This document shows positions 35,501 through 50,500 of a stretch of 64,000 nt of DNA, one piece after another. How positions within the stretch are numbered: position 1 is the first letter of the stretch; every line of letters starts with the position of its first letter. Source of the stretch: Nautilus pompilius (taxonomy: Eukaryota > Mollusca > Cephalopoda > Nautilida > Nautilidae); the NCBI GenBank assembly GCA_018389105.1, contig JACATO010001085.1, positions 434,001 to 498,000 of the forward strand. Reading direction: 5' to 3'. The translations under genes and the position numbers were made by a program. Under the pieces are notes generated by a model that saw only the letters and a program-made list of their open reading frames with translations, was not told the origin of the DNA and searched no databases.

Positions 35501-38500
35501 TGATACTAGGAACGTGACACTTGTAGCCCATTTCCTGGACACGTCTGAGCATGGTGGCTCTTGATGCACTGACTCCAGCCTCAGTCCACTCCTTGTGAAG
35601 CTCCCCCAAGTTCTTGAATTGGCTTTGCTTGACAATCCTCTCAAGGCTGCAGGCATCCCTCTTGCTTGTGCACCTTTTCCTACCACACTTTTCCCTTCCA
35701 GTCAACTTTCCATGAATATACAGCACTCTGCGAACAGCCAGCCCTTTCAGCAATGACCTTCTGTGGCTTACCCTCCTTGTGGAGGCTGTCGATGAGTGTC
35801 TTCTGGACAACTGTCAACTCAGCAGTCTTCCCCATGATTGTGGTTGTGTGTACTGAACCAGACTGAGAGATTCATGGTATTTATACTGCATAAATAGTGA
35901 TTCGTTCAAACTTGAAATGGAATATTCTAATATTTTGAGATACAGTTTTTCTATTTTTTGAGCTATAGGCCATAATTATCAAAATTAAAATTAAAAAATG
36001 CTTGAAACATTTTAGTTTACATGTAATGAGTCTAGAATATATACAATTTTCACTTTCTGAAATAACTGACAAAAAATATTGAACTCTTCCACAATATTCT
36101 AATTTTCTGAGATGAACCTGTTGTTTGTACTATTTTTTTCACTAGTGTGTGTAGCCAACATGTATTTGATTCTCATCCCTTACATTAATTACACTGACCA
36201 ACAAAGATTTTGTCTCCTAAAAACATGTAAAATTGATTTATAATATTGCATGGCTTTTAAGATACATGCAATAATAATTGTATAACGGCTTGTTTTATTC
36301 CATATTTTAATCTTGTCTGTCTTTGTCTCTTTTCAGATTTGAACTGTGTCAAAGTATCTGTGGTTGTATCAACAATGCAGACTCTATTGTGTGGTATAAA
36401 TTCACAGCAAAAAGACTATGTCTCCACTCATAGAGATTGCCTATCATCTTTATTTTAGTTGTAAAATTGGAGATAAAGACAAAAGTTGGACTCCTCATGT
36501 GTGTGTTTCATTTCATGAGCAAAGACGAAAACACAATTCGGTTCCTTTTGCTATCTTGGTGGTGTGGAAAAAGCAAATGGATTACAGTAGTAACTACTAC
36601 TTTTGTCTCTCAAAAATTGCTGAGATCTCTTCTAACTACAAGCATACTATGAAATATACTACTGTTTTCTGCTATTAAGCTAGTTCTTCAATAAGAATAA
36701 TTGATAATTCTAACTTCACTGGAAATTTGGAAGGAACAGCAGTATGAAGATGATATGCAAACAGCAGAAGACAGGCATACTCAGACTTAGATTTACACCT
36801 ACAAACCTCTGGAGAATGAAAAAAGAATGCCACACTTAATAAATCAATAAGAGCAGAATAATCTGGTATGTGATTTAATCTTTACAAAGCAACATGATAA
36901 TCTTGATTCAGGTTACAGCAGTGGAATCTATTGGCAGAAGGTACCAAAATTTCTATATTCATGAGCCAGCCACAATACAGTATTGTCAACCTACTTTGAA
37001 ATGCAAGATTCTATTTATGTAGGCACAGATGTCAATGGCCTTATGCATGAATTAGGTTATGAGCATAACCCCAGTGAATTGCACCAGTTTAGAGATTCTT
37101 AAAAACTAAGAATAGGGGCAGTCTTTTGCATAATGTAAATAAGCAGCTTTTGATTCCATTAGCTCATTCTGTTGGTATGAAAGAGACATCAAAGTTTGCC
37201 TCTGCAATAGCTGCACAAGTGAACAGCAATATGTGGTGAGACAGTGGCCTCTAACAGAGGAATTCAATCTTGGGAGAAGTAATGTTAAGCATTCTCCATT
37301 AGTTGATTCGAACAAAGTTTTTCTTACCTCTCTACATGTCAAACTAAGCTTAATGAAAATCTTTGCCAAGGCTTTGGACAGAGGAGGGGGGGGGGGATTT
37401 CTTCAACTATCTCAAGGCCAAGTTCAAGGGAGTTTTGTTGGACCATAAATTTGTGAGACTGTAAACAATCCAACTTTTGACAAGTTGTCTGATACTGAAT
37501 TAACCGCTGGGCAAACAAAGGCAGGACTGAGACATTGGTGTCAAAGTTGCTAGATGGCTACAAGAACACGGGCTGCCAAATGTTGCTAAAGATCAAGTTC
37601 TTACACACTCAAGACTTTCTCTCTTAAGAATCTTGGTGCTGTTAGAGATGAACATGAGCACACTTCCATCAGGATATTTCTGTAACGGACTATTGGTGTC
37701 AGAGCAGATGAAACCCAGGAATGATGGGAAACTACTGCTGGTTTCTTCAATGAGAAAGAGAGATCAAATACAAAAGAAAATTGCGCAGCACAATTTTCCC
37801 CTAAAAAAATAAGTTATTCTTTCTTGCATTTGTTATAGTTATTTTACATCTATATGGTATTTACATACACATGTTCATATATTATAGAAATTTAACATGC
37901 TTTTTTCATGTTTTCTGTTTATATGTGCATACTTTTTCTCTCTCAAAAAATATGTGCCACAGAAAAAAATGGATACTTATACTTCAATCAGCATGGTTGA
38001 TTTTACAAAGGGCACATACTTTCATTGAAAAGGCAAATAAAAAATTAAAATTTGTTGTCCAGAGTAATTTCCATAATTAAGTCAGCATAACTTGGCATGA
38101 GAGAGAGGAGAGAGAGAGACTGCTAACTGAACAAACCTAACCTGCACCAAGTCCATTGTAGTCTGCAGCTTTTCAAATTCTGTTTTAGTCACTATCTCTC
38201 TTTCAGTACTAGTAGTAGCAGCACCTTAAAAAAAATTAAAATATATAGATATATATATATATATATATATATGTGTGTAAATAAAGAAAACACACAGGAT
38301 ATAAAATCAAAATTTTTATTTTTTTTAGCAATAACCTATTTTTCCAGAAGTGGATCATTTACTTTGCTCTCAGATTAATTAATGTAGTTTGTTTAAATCC
38401 CCTCTGGAGATTGTTCCACCTTTGACCTAATAAAACTGCTGCTACTGCATTAAAACAAATAACAAACTTAAAAAATTAGTTTTCTTCTCAAAAACTTCCT

Positions 38501-41500
38501 AACCTTTTGTATTTGTAAAAAAAACTTCATTGCCTGACAAAACAGCACATGTCTAGAAGTGTTCAAATTTTTTATTCCTTTCTGTTTAATGGATTAGCTC
38601 AGCCTTCACTATTATGATTAGGAAGAGCTGTCATGAGCAAGCTTGACAAACTCTCAAGAAAAATTGTCTAAATTTCTAGGATTGACCCTTGCATAGTGAC
38701 ATGCAAAGCAATTTTTTTTTTTTAAAAATGTTATTAAAAAAAAATCATGTAGATGGCCCGGAAAACTCTCTTCTCTTCAATCATATGTATATGTATGAAC
38801 GTATGAAACATACACACGTCTAAATCTGATTTATAAACTTGCAGGTATACCTACTTTTCCTCACTACCTCTTCCTGCAAGTCAGCAATCTTCACACTGAG
38901 GTTATCTGATAAGTTGCGCTGTTCCTTCAAGTTCTCCATCAGCTGATTTCTCTCGGCCTCTAACTGTTGAATTGTGGCAGAAAGTGAGTCAAGCTGTCAG
39001 GAAAAAAATTATTATTTAGAAATTAGAGAATGAAACTAATATTTAGCATGTAGTATATGAACACATTTTATAAGGGTCACTATTAAACCTTTCTTAAAGC
39101 CCACAAGCTACCATGGTGCGTGGCACTAATACCTAAAATAGCCAAGCCAGGGAGGTTTTATTGAGGCGAATATAGACAAAGAGACTAAATAAAAACTTGT
39201 TTTAGGATTACCTCTGCCACTACTTGAAAAAGCAGTAAACAAAACACCAATAGACTCACAAAATCATTAAAGATGCACTGTAAAATAGGGATAAACTGGA
39301 AGACTATCTGCAAGCATAACCAAACTGAAGTGGTTAAAATGCCAAGTCTATAAAATAAGTTAACTGTTACTATATTCTATAGACTTTCAGATAAGAGAAA
39401 TATTTCATAAAATAGTAAAAGCAAAATATCTTAGAAGTATTCTATCTAATCAAAAAAGATCACATTTAAAACTACTGCAAAAAAAAAAAGTTTACACTTG
39501 AATTCATATTAATATAGAGAAACTCACCACCTGGTCTTTATTATCATCACTAGAACTGTCTGGATTATCCCTTGTCTCTGCACTTTTAATAAGCATAGTT
39601 CGAAGTTCACTGTTTTGGGCAGTTAAAGTATCCACCATGTCCTAAATATTTAAGCAGAAAAATTTTCATCAGTTAATGCTGTTGGTTTCATTTTTAGACC
39701 ATAGGCCTTACAATGAAAAACAACAGTCCTTACCTGTGTTGCCCTCAGCTCCTGCTGTAATGTCTCCACTAGCTGTGCCTGAGCTTCATAGTGCTGAAGT
39801 CTATCATGAATCTGATCCTGCTGGAAATTCTCTCTCTGTGCTTGCAAAGTTGTTTTCTGCACCTCATTCAACTGTGCCTCCCGCATAGCAAGCTAAACAC
39901 AAAATAGCAAATATAACTATCAGAAGCAAGACAATTAATTAGCCTAACACAAATACTTACTCTGCCCATCATGTTAGTGGAACAATGTACACAATCATCT
40001 AAAAGGATTGATGACAGGGAAGAATAATCTAAAGGTGGTCTTGCATTGACAAGTCATTTAACGATCACTTCCATTTATACTATAGATATTACACTTAGAT
40101 GCAGGTCCACATTATCACTTCCTCTAGCTATTTATAATTGCTTTGTTTTCCTGTGAAAGTGACTTTATTAGTCAAGCTACTTGCATGACCAACTTGGATA
40201 TTACCTTTGTGCATTATCTATCTGTGTTGTTATTATCTGCATGGTGAAATCAGAAACTGAATCTTTTCCTCCGGGTGATGTGGAAGTCTCAAGTATTCAT
40301 GCTTTGAATCTCATCACTTAGCCAGCCATCCAGCAATGAAAAGGCATCAGATGTGGAGTGAGACTGTCAAGTAGGATTAGAGATATCTGTGGTCATTCAA
40401 AATGCTGGCATTTTTTGGAGTCTATCAGCCTGAAAATTGATGTCCATGATGATGCCAGCACAGTGGAATTTGTGTTGATACCAGAGGATTTCTTCTGTAA
40501 CATGGTGATCTAGCTATCAAGTGGCACAATATGCAAGATGTCACCATCCAAGGGTACTATTACACTGACCAAAGTACCTGTCTTTGAAGCTGTACAACCA
40601 GTACATAGGCAAGGTGGGCCTCACAGATCAGCACAGATCATACTATCTTTTGGGGAGGAAGGGTATGAAGTATTGAAAGTACTAGGCATGGTTTGTGTTC
40701 AACACAACTATTGTCAATACTTTTGTATTGTACTCTGAATTTCCTCAAGACCAGAAACAAATCTAAGTGAGGCAACAAACACTACACCCACAAAGACTTC
40801 TGGCTGGATGTTAAGGAGAACTTGTGGACTCCAGGAAACAGAAGCCAACCAATATGAAGTGTGACAGCCAGGTGCACCTCAACAACCAAGACCACCACAT
40901 CCTGTCAAAGATAGAAGAAAAGCAAGCAAGCACATATGCTGAGCTCCAAAAATGGTTTCAAAAGAACTTTCAGGTCACAGAGTGGAGTCCAGCTTTTGCT
41001 GGCAGTTCTGCACCATTCCTGTGTACAGGTGGAATATTTCATGAACCACGTAAATGGACAGTGACTGCAATGACGATTGCCCACTTCATCAAAATGTGAT
41101 TTTACTCTACATTGTTTACTTTCTGCACTATAAATTAAATTTTTCCTTTTGTTTTCTAGACATATTTCCTTTTTATTTAAATTACTAAACTGCATGCAAA
41201 TTAATTTATGCTATTTGAATTATTCTGTTTTTTTTTTTAATCAGCAATATTGGAAATTGTCTGAATGTTTGTGCACGTAAAATATTATATTTCCTGAACA
41301 GAAAAAAAGTTAAACTGCATATTTAAATGGAATTAATAACACTTGCAATGTAATAAAGTATAATGCAGTCAATTTCCATTACAAAACCTCTTTTTTCTTA
41401 TGTTATACATAGAAATTTTATGGGAATATTTCCTTAATAAAATAACACTTGCAACAGACTAGAGCAAAGGAGAAAAGCTTTGATTTCGCTGCAGTGCAAT

Positions 41501-44500
41501 TGAGCAGGAAAAAAGCTGACCTCTCCTACAAGTGTTGTTTCATTAAGGAAATATTTCCATGAAATTTAGATGACATTTGCCTAATCTATTTTTCTAGCTT
41601 TTTGATAAACTTTGTATTTGTATACTGTATAAATAAGGAGAGAAAAAAAGGGAGTTTATAATAGCAAAAACATAGTTAGTTTTTATTTATGGCAGACAGT
41701 GAAGTGATGTTCCACTGTACTTACTGCTTCCCGAACATCCTTCAGCTCATCCTCTTGCTGTGCTAGGCGAGTGGCCAGCTCCTTGGTCCTGTGGTCTTCT
41801 GTCTGCAGCTTGGTAATATCTCCATGTTGTCATTGCTCTGTAAAATGATAATTAGGCACATGTAACTGTTCAACACTGCTGATAGCCAGGGAGTACTGAC
41901 CAAATAGTGTCAGACATTAATAAGTCAATTAATGATCACTTCCATCTATACTATAGACAGTACATTATCAGGATGTTGGTCCACATTATCATTTTCTTTG
42001 GCTGTTTATATTGCTTTGTTTTCCCACGAAAAAGATTTTACTAGTCAGGTTACTAGCATGAACCATGTGCATTACCTAATCGCTTTATATACTTGTTCCA
42101 TGATGAAACCAGACACTAAATCCTTTCCCTTTGGAGATGTGGGGGCCTAGTGTGTTCATATCTTGGATCTCTCATCATTTAGTTGATTAGACACCAATGG
42201 AGATGGAGAGCAATGACAATGAGAGGTTGTCAAGTAGAGTTATATTACAGTAAACTGGATGTAGCAGCACCTATCTAATGGCATGTGTCACAGCTCTGGT
42301 GGCAGACATGGCAACCAACCTAAGTTTGTTTACAGTCACCATCTTGGAAGTGCGCAGAGCTCATTTCTCTCGTCTTTTATCATACGATAACTTTTGCACC
42401 CCTTAACAGTGGCTCCTAAATTTGACAAAGCAAGTACTGGAGAAAAATGGAGATCTACACCTAACATTGCCAATAAAATTGAAATAGTCAAGAAATTAGA
42501 AAAAGGGGTAAGCAGGAATGTTTTGATGTGCGAGTATGTTGGTTTGTTGATCGTTCTCCTGATGCAACAGTTGAACTACCACCACCAGAGCAGCAGCAGG
42601 TAACAGAAGAGAAGTAAAGTGTTGTGTAGTGTATAATTGTTTTTTTTATTTTTTTTTTTTTACATATATGTAACATGTTGTGCATACATTAAAAAATATA
42701 ATTATGTCTTATTTACACATATTTTCTATATATAACTTGATGTAAATGCAGTTTTTTTTGAATATTTTGATTAAACTGGCAGCACATACACCTCCATTTT
42801 ATATTCTACTTATTTACACCTCCCTTATTTATATGGACGATCTATATAACGGAATATTTGATATAACGGCATCCCCGATTCCCCTACGTTATTTACAGAG
42901 TTTACTGTAGTTTACATCGCTATGTAGAACAGACTAGGCAAGCAAAGCTGATACCACCAGAAAAGATATGAAAGCATTAGTAGCAGTAATATAACCATAA
43001 GTGTTTATTCTGTGCCATCCATTGAAAATTATTAGTGTGAGAATAACAGTTAGTGTTTGCAGGAGTGTCAAAATTAATGACAGTGACAAGATTTAAAATA
43101 CTGAATCAGTATTGGCATCTGCCTCTGACAGAAAAACTACCTTTACAATGTCAGGTCTCTTCTTGATATGGCCACCAGGAACTTTCAGACCAAATACCAG
43201 CCACACAAGATCAGCATCGATGAAACTATGATAGCTTTCAGGGCAGATGCCACATGAAGCGCTACTTACCATCAAACCAATTAAGTGGGACCTGAAGATG
43301 AGGGCAGCAGCTGATGCACACAATGGCTGTCCTGAACTTCAGCATTTATACAGAAAAGACCCAGCATTAGTCTCAGCAGGGGTTAGGTGCACATATGGCA
43401 CAACATCTTTCAGAACACCTCTACTATGATAACTACTGTAGATCTGTGAAATTGTTAGAAAGGTTGTTGTAGTAGTGGTTTGCCTGCAAAATTCAACAAA
43501 CAAACACCAACTGCACAGAGGAGGCACGATAAGCAAGATGTCACCTTCCAAGGGTACTGTTACACTAACCAAGTCAGTGTCTATGAAGCTGTAAAACCAG
43601 TAGCTGGGCAAGGTGGAACTCTTAAATCAGCACAGGGAATACCACCTTATAGAGAGGAAGGATATGAAGTATTGGAAGTACTTGTCATGGTTTGTGTTCA
43701 ACACAGCCGACATGAGTGCTTTCATACTGTACTCTGAATCCCCTCAAGGCCAGAAGTGAATCCAAGTGAGCAGCAACAAGTGCTACACCCAGAAAAATTT
43801 CCAGTTGGAGATAGAGAAGTGGCTTTTTCTCCAGGAAATAGAAGGTGACAAAGAAAAAGAATGGCAGTCAAGTACACCCCAACAACCAAGATCACCACCA
43901 CCTTCTGGATTGCAGAGGGGAGACCAGCTTTGCACCATTCCTGTGAGTAGGGTGGGATGTTTCACAGTGACTGCAATGAATGACTAACTATTTCCTACAA
44001 GTGAATGATTTGTATTCTATGTTTTTGATTTTATTCACTATAAATTAAATTTTTCTATTTTTTGTCTGGACATATTTCCTTTTCATATGGATTACTGAAC
44101 TGTGTGCAAAGTCATTTGTACTATTTTAGTCATTGTATGACTTTTTTAAACGAATCATTTTAATCAGCTATCTTGGAAATTGTCTGAATGTTTGTGCATG
44201 TCAAATATTGCATTCCTGAATAAGTGTTGTATGGTTTGTTTCACTTAATCTTAGCATTTTTTCCAAACAAGATCATAACTGTATAAATTACTCTAAGGAA
44301 CAGCACAAAGTTGTCACTGATTACATACAACTTCCTTAATATACCTACCGAGTAGAACTTTAACAAAACTGCATAAACATTAAGAAATAATAAACTACAA
44401 GTTATTGTAACTAAAAAAATAGAAATATTTCTTCAAATTATTTTTTTTATTTTGAAAAAAACAGCAATTTTTAATTTCCTTTTTATTCATTCATTTTTCA

Positions 44501-47500
44501 AGTCAAAGAAACTGTAAATAGACAGGAGATGTGGGTCCAGTTAGGAAAACATTGCAATGAGTAAAGGGAGGAAATAAATGAAATGCCAGAAGAGAAGTGA
44601 AATTCATTAAATTGAATAAGAGAATTAAACCAAGTGACAGGCTATAGATGTTCTGATGATGCTTTTAGATTTTATATATAAGATATTAATATAGTATAAT
44701 TTTTAAAATTTTGTTTATTACAACCATAGCTATAAGTGTGGGAAGAGAAGATGTAATGCTGGATGACATCATGAAGTTGGAATACAGATGGCTTCCTACT
44801 TTTATCACCAGTGACTCCTGTCCACATTATTAAATTCAGAAATTCTCTTTACCCACTGCATTAAAATTGTTCTCATCTGAAACAATTCAACTTTTATTTT
44901 ATGTAATTTTCATCACTTCTATATTCTGAGAAAAATGTTTTTGCGTAATCAAGTACATAGTAAAATTTTCCAAAGCTATTTGGGACACTCAAACAAAAGC
45001 CTGACCAGATACAATTACAGTGATTCTACTTCAGCTGGGTTTAATCTAAAACATCCCTTATATAATCAATGCATCTCAAAATTTCATAAAGCCTATTTCT
45101 CCTTCCCCCTCCATTTCAGCTTTACCATTTTAACAAAGCCATTCTGCAGCTCAGCTAGTTGAATCTTCAGGTCCTTGTTCTGTGCCAGAGCTCGACTGAG
45201 TGCAGTCTTATCACTCTGGATATCCTCCAGCAGTTGAGCCTTGTCCCCAGCTTCTTCTCCTAATGTAGAGATAGTCAACTCCAGCTCCATTATTTTACTC
45301 TCCTTCTCTTCCAAAAATCTACAAAGGGAAAGAAACGCACAAGAACAACACACAACTAAGTTCCAAGTTTAACATAACTATCAGCAAATATCATAAACCA
45401 AAGTAATCCCAGCTGTGCTCCATCACTAAGTAAACATGCAAATATACTCATAGAAAAGTCATATGTACAAAAATCAACAGCAACAAATGGCAAAATGTTA
45501 ATTGTTAGACAATTTCAGGAAGAGTCTCATTTAGGTTTTTCAGAAACTACTTCATTTTGCATCTTTTGATATTTTTACACCAATACATTGTATTATGTTA
45601 TTTACAACTAACCTACAGTGGTAATTTACTCGCTAATTATTTAAGTCAAAAGGCTAAACTGAAAAAAAAAAACAATCAACTATTTCATGCCTAAACAAAA
45701 GTTCTAATTCCTATATGCTTTTTCTGCATTATTTAGATATTTAAGACATCACCGAAACATTTTTTAAAACATAACATTGGTGCAATTAAGTGTATCATTC
45801 TTGATACTATATTTACAAGTTGTAAATATAGTTTCAAAAAAAGATACTTTAAAATTATATAATTGATTAAGCTTCTGTTCAACTAAAAGAAAATTCCAGA
45901 AACAACAGAATAATATAGTGGAGTACAAGGCCATTGCAGCTTATACAATGTCCCAGATACTTATTATTTCCCAACTTCCTGCAAAAATTACAAGTAAAAA
46001 CATTTGAATAAAACAAAAATATAATCAGAACAAGTTTCATGAAAATGATATTAAAAGGAACAGCTTAGAAAGTCATTAATATATTTCTTTTTAAGTTTAT
46101 TTTATGTTATCTACTAGAGACTAAAAACAGTTTTTTCCCCAAACTAATACTTGTAGATCTTTAGCCTTAGGTATATGAAAGAAGTGAATCAATATAACAG
46201 GCCACCTTAGAGAGGGAGGGGAAATGTACCTGCTGAGTTGTGAATTATCTCTGATTTGAGCATCATGTCTTTTTGACAGTTCTTTGAATTCCATCTTTAA
46301 TTTCTCCTGCTCTAAGGAATCTCCTTTATCTGAGCTGGTCTGGCTGTCTAGGGTTTCTGCAAAATGTCACAAAGGTTTATTCCTTCATTTTAAATTAAAT
46401 ACTAAAACACAGCAGATAATTGTTTCAACTGAAGCTAAGAAAAACTCGCTGACTTTTTATCTTATTGCCAAAAATTTTAAATATTTCAAACCCCTTTTTA
46501 ATTAAATGATTTAAATACCAAACAAAATTTCTAATAAATTCAAAAAAAAAAAAATGAATAAAAGATACATAAATTGTGGTTTGTTGTAGTTAAAAACCAC
46601 TTAAGTTTTATAGCCAATGAGTCACAGAAAGACTGAAATGCTAAAAGCCAGATGCTGTAATGTTACATTTTATTTAAATAATCAATTCACCTAAGATTGA
46701 ATAATTACCTTAAAAAAGGAAAGATCTATAAACATAACTCAAATCTTTTTTTTTTCTATCGCTTACCTAATTTTTGCTGTAATTCTGAAACAGTTCCAGT
46801 CAAATGCTGCTGTTTAGAAAGGAGTTTCTCTTTCTCCTCTGTTAAAGAGGTTACCTGAACCAAGAAGAAAGTCTATTGTAATCTGATGAAGAGTAGTTAT
46901 AAACAACAACGAAGCTCGAGCGTTTAGGGTAGCATTTTTAGTTCAGTCTATGGGGGTTTTCTCTCTTATGTTTATCTAACAATTAAAAATTTTTTTTACA
47001 CTCTCTAAGTTTGTTTGTTTATAAATTGTTCAAAACAAAATGTGTATGCAAATGTTATAGGAAACAATTTAAAACTCTTTCTACTTAATTTATTTGCATT
47101 TAATATGACCGAGAAGCTTCAACTTAGTTAGATAAGCAAGGCTGTTCAGAATTTTAAGAAACTATACAAGTTAACATTTTAAAACTTTTCTAAGTGTGGA
47201 CAGGGTTACACGCATTCTGCTCTCTCTTGGTCTAAACTGCTAAGTAGGACAGATTCTCTCCAAAATGTATGGAAGTACTGCATCATACTGTCTATCATTC
47301 ACTAGTTTGCCCAGTGTTCCAAATGGAGAACGGCAACCTGTTATTACAAAATGAAAAAAGATTAAAAATCACTACCATGGCACGGGCTACCTACCTGTTT
47401 TGTTAGCTGCTGGGCCTGTGATTGTAGCTGGTCTATATAGCGCTGATACTGCTCTGACAACTGGTCTCGCTCACCAGACACTTTCTGGAATGCTTCACTA

Positions 47501-50500
47501 TACTGGAACAAACAGATCTGTTGTTACCTTAGGAACAATGAAGCACTAAACAGAAACCATTACAGGCCATTGCTCATAATAAAACAAATAATCTTCCCAA
47601 AGATTAGGAAAAGAAAATTTCAAAATATTCCAATCTACTGAGGAAGTTATCAAAGATAAAAATGCATAAACAGAGGCATTTTTCATGTTTTATTGATCCT
47701 TAAAAAAAAGAAAGAAGAAGAAATATTTATTTATTTATTTAATAAAAAACAACAAGTTCAAAACAAGAATAGTTACTAGGATAACTTATATAACAACACA
47801 GTACTGGATGTGGGGGGGGGGGTGTGGTAGGAACCACCTTCACAATTTTTATTAACAGTTGCTAATTGTTTTTATACTAAAAATATTAATACTTTTTTTA
47901 ATAAACTTAGTAGTTGCTTATTTAAAATCAAAACTAAAGATATTGTCTTTTCTGAACAGGTGCGTGCAAATAAATATTTTGAAAATAAATTCTAAAAATT
48001 TTTTAAAAGTAAAGTAAAGTTGCTCATGGCACTTCTCCTCGAACAAAGAAATGGACGTTATGTACAACAGAAACGAAAATAACTCAAACAAAATGCATGT
48101 GCAAAACTGCTATTAGTTTTAAATGCTATCCGCTTCATTCTGCCAAATTAACAAAACAGAACAAAAGGAATGTCACACTTTTTGAAAATTACCCTTAAAT
48201 ATAATAGAAATGTATACAAACATTTTTACCATTTACCTTAAACTTACCCATGTAATGACTTTAATAATTACAGTTTCAATAACTAACCACCTACCTGTTG
48301 TATTCTGGCCATCAGCTCCTCTTTCTCGTGCTGTAGTGAGTTCACCAGCTGAACAGATTCTTGTGTACTATCAGTCTGGTTGCTTAACTAAAAAACAACA
48401 AAAAATTACTTTATGCCAATAAGAGACAAGTTTTTAGAAAAATCACAAAAAAGTTTGTTTTTTTTAAAAAAATCACTATACCTGTTGTGCGTAAACCTCA
48501 GCCATTCTATATTTTTTTCTCAAATCTCCTGCTGTATGTTCCAATCCAGAGCATTCAGCTACCTATAATACAAATGAAGTAGTAGCTTGGGAAGTTTTTG
48601 TTGATGTTACAAAATTCAGAGAGACTCTGACTGCTGTAAGTATATATTTTAAAAGTGAGAAAAACAGCAGATTAATTCATGCACAAATAATGGCTAATTT
48701 AAAACATGAAAAATATATAAAGCTGTATTGTATTATTTGAATTCCAAAAAATAATTTAAGAACCTTAGTTAAAAAAATGGCATTTCCAATAACTGCTCTC
48801 TCTCTACTATGCATAATAAATTATGAACCAGCTAACCAGATTAATCTGCCTTACAAAAAAAAGGCTAGAAAATTAAAATTGCCCTAAAGTCAGACAATAT
48901 AACACACTAAGCAGCTAAAATGTTGCTGACTTTAACTAGAAGACAAAGCAAAATTTTCCTTATAACAAACAGTCAAGGAATTTTCCACAAATAGAAGGTC
49001 GATATTTATTTCAATTGCATAAAGAAATCAGCACAAACTTAGAGATGCTGCCTTTATTCAGGTCTAAGAATTTAACACGATTACAGCAGACAAATTCCAG
49101 TGAGATACATGCTTTATATTTTTAACAGGCCCCTCATGAGCTAGACGGTCATTTTCTCATCGGTACAAAACCCCAGGTCAATGCGGAAAATATATTTCAT
49201 TTTTAATTTTTGTTTGAGAATTTCCATTGGTGGAGAGAAGCTGTTTGCTGCCCTCTATTTTATTCTTGGAGCATCACGTGAGAAATTATTGAAAATCTTT
49301 TCCCCAACTTTGTAGGTAGAAACTCTAGTGAAGCGCTAATAATCTCTAGTAAAACAAAGTAGTACTTCGAATTACTACAAGATTAGTCCTGCGGCAGTGC
49401 TGGTGACATTCAAGGAAGACAGTCAGAGCAGCAGCTTTCCTACTGATGATAAAGTTAACAGCTCTATTAGTTGGTTGAAAAGCACAGGAGGAAGCACACA
49501 GCAGTAAGTCAGAATTGATCACACGTGCTGCCTGCTCCCCATGTTGTATTGTCTCAGGACTATATCTGCATACCTTAGTATACATTTGTACTGTGCAATA
49601 CTGGAAACTCAAATGCCTCTAACCGTTTCATTTTTTTTTTCTTTTCAATTTTTGTTTTGAAAGATGTTTTGAAATCTGTGATGATGCAATATGTTCAAAT
49701 AACACTGTTTCGGATGCTTCTGCAATGACGACCTAGGGAATGTCAACAACCCCATGGTAAAGAGTGACTACCTGGCTCGTGAGGGGCATCTTAAGAAATG
49801 CCTTCAATGAAGAAAAAAAATTGTTTTAACAAACAGTAAATTTTACCTGAGCATTTAACCTTTCATGTAACTCAGAATTTTGCTGTTTTAGGTCTTCCTG
49901 CAATTTGCTGGAAATACAAACATCATCATCAAATTTCTGTGCTAATACTTAAACCCTAATTATATGAATTCTTGCTACAATATTCAACTTCTTGGATGTT
50001 GAACACAGCAGATCCTAATCAACTCTGTCCAGAAAACTAAATGATACCAGGTGTATTTGATCTGAGATAGGAGACCACTCCACAGGTTATGAAACAGAGC
50101 CAATTCCATATTCAAGCCCAGGCAGCAATAATGATAAGCTGATAAAAAAAGGAAAGTGGATTGTTGTAAGTTCTCAGATTTGAACACAAAAAAACTGGTG
50201 GTAATTTGTCCATCTTCAGAACACTAAGCATTGAAAAACAATACTTTTTCTTCTTTAAACCATTAAGCAGTGAAGACATCTTTGATAAAACCAATCTTTT
50301 AGCAGACAATATAAACATGCACTGACATACTTCCAAAAGTTCCAGGTGGAATGGAAGCCTTAAAAAGATGGTGAGTTATTGCTCTAATGCCTCTCCCCAC
50401 CTTAACTGAGAAATCATCCCACAAAAGATGTTCACCTAGATTTTAGATGAACTTTATATTGTAATTACCTCTACCTAGACAGTAAAAACTAATCAAGTGT

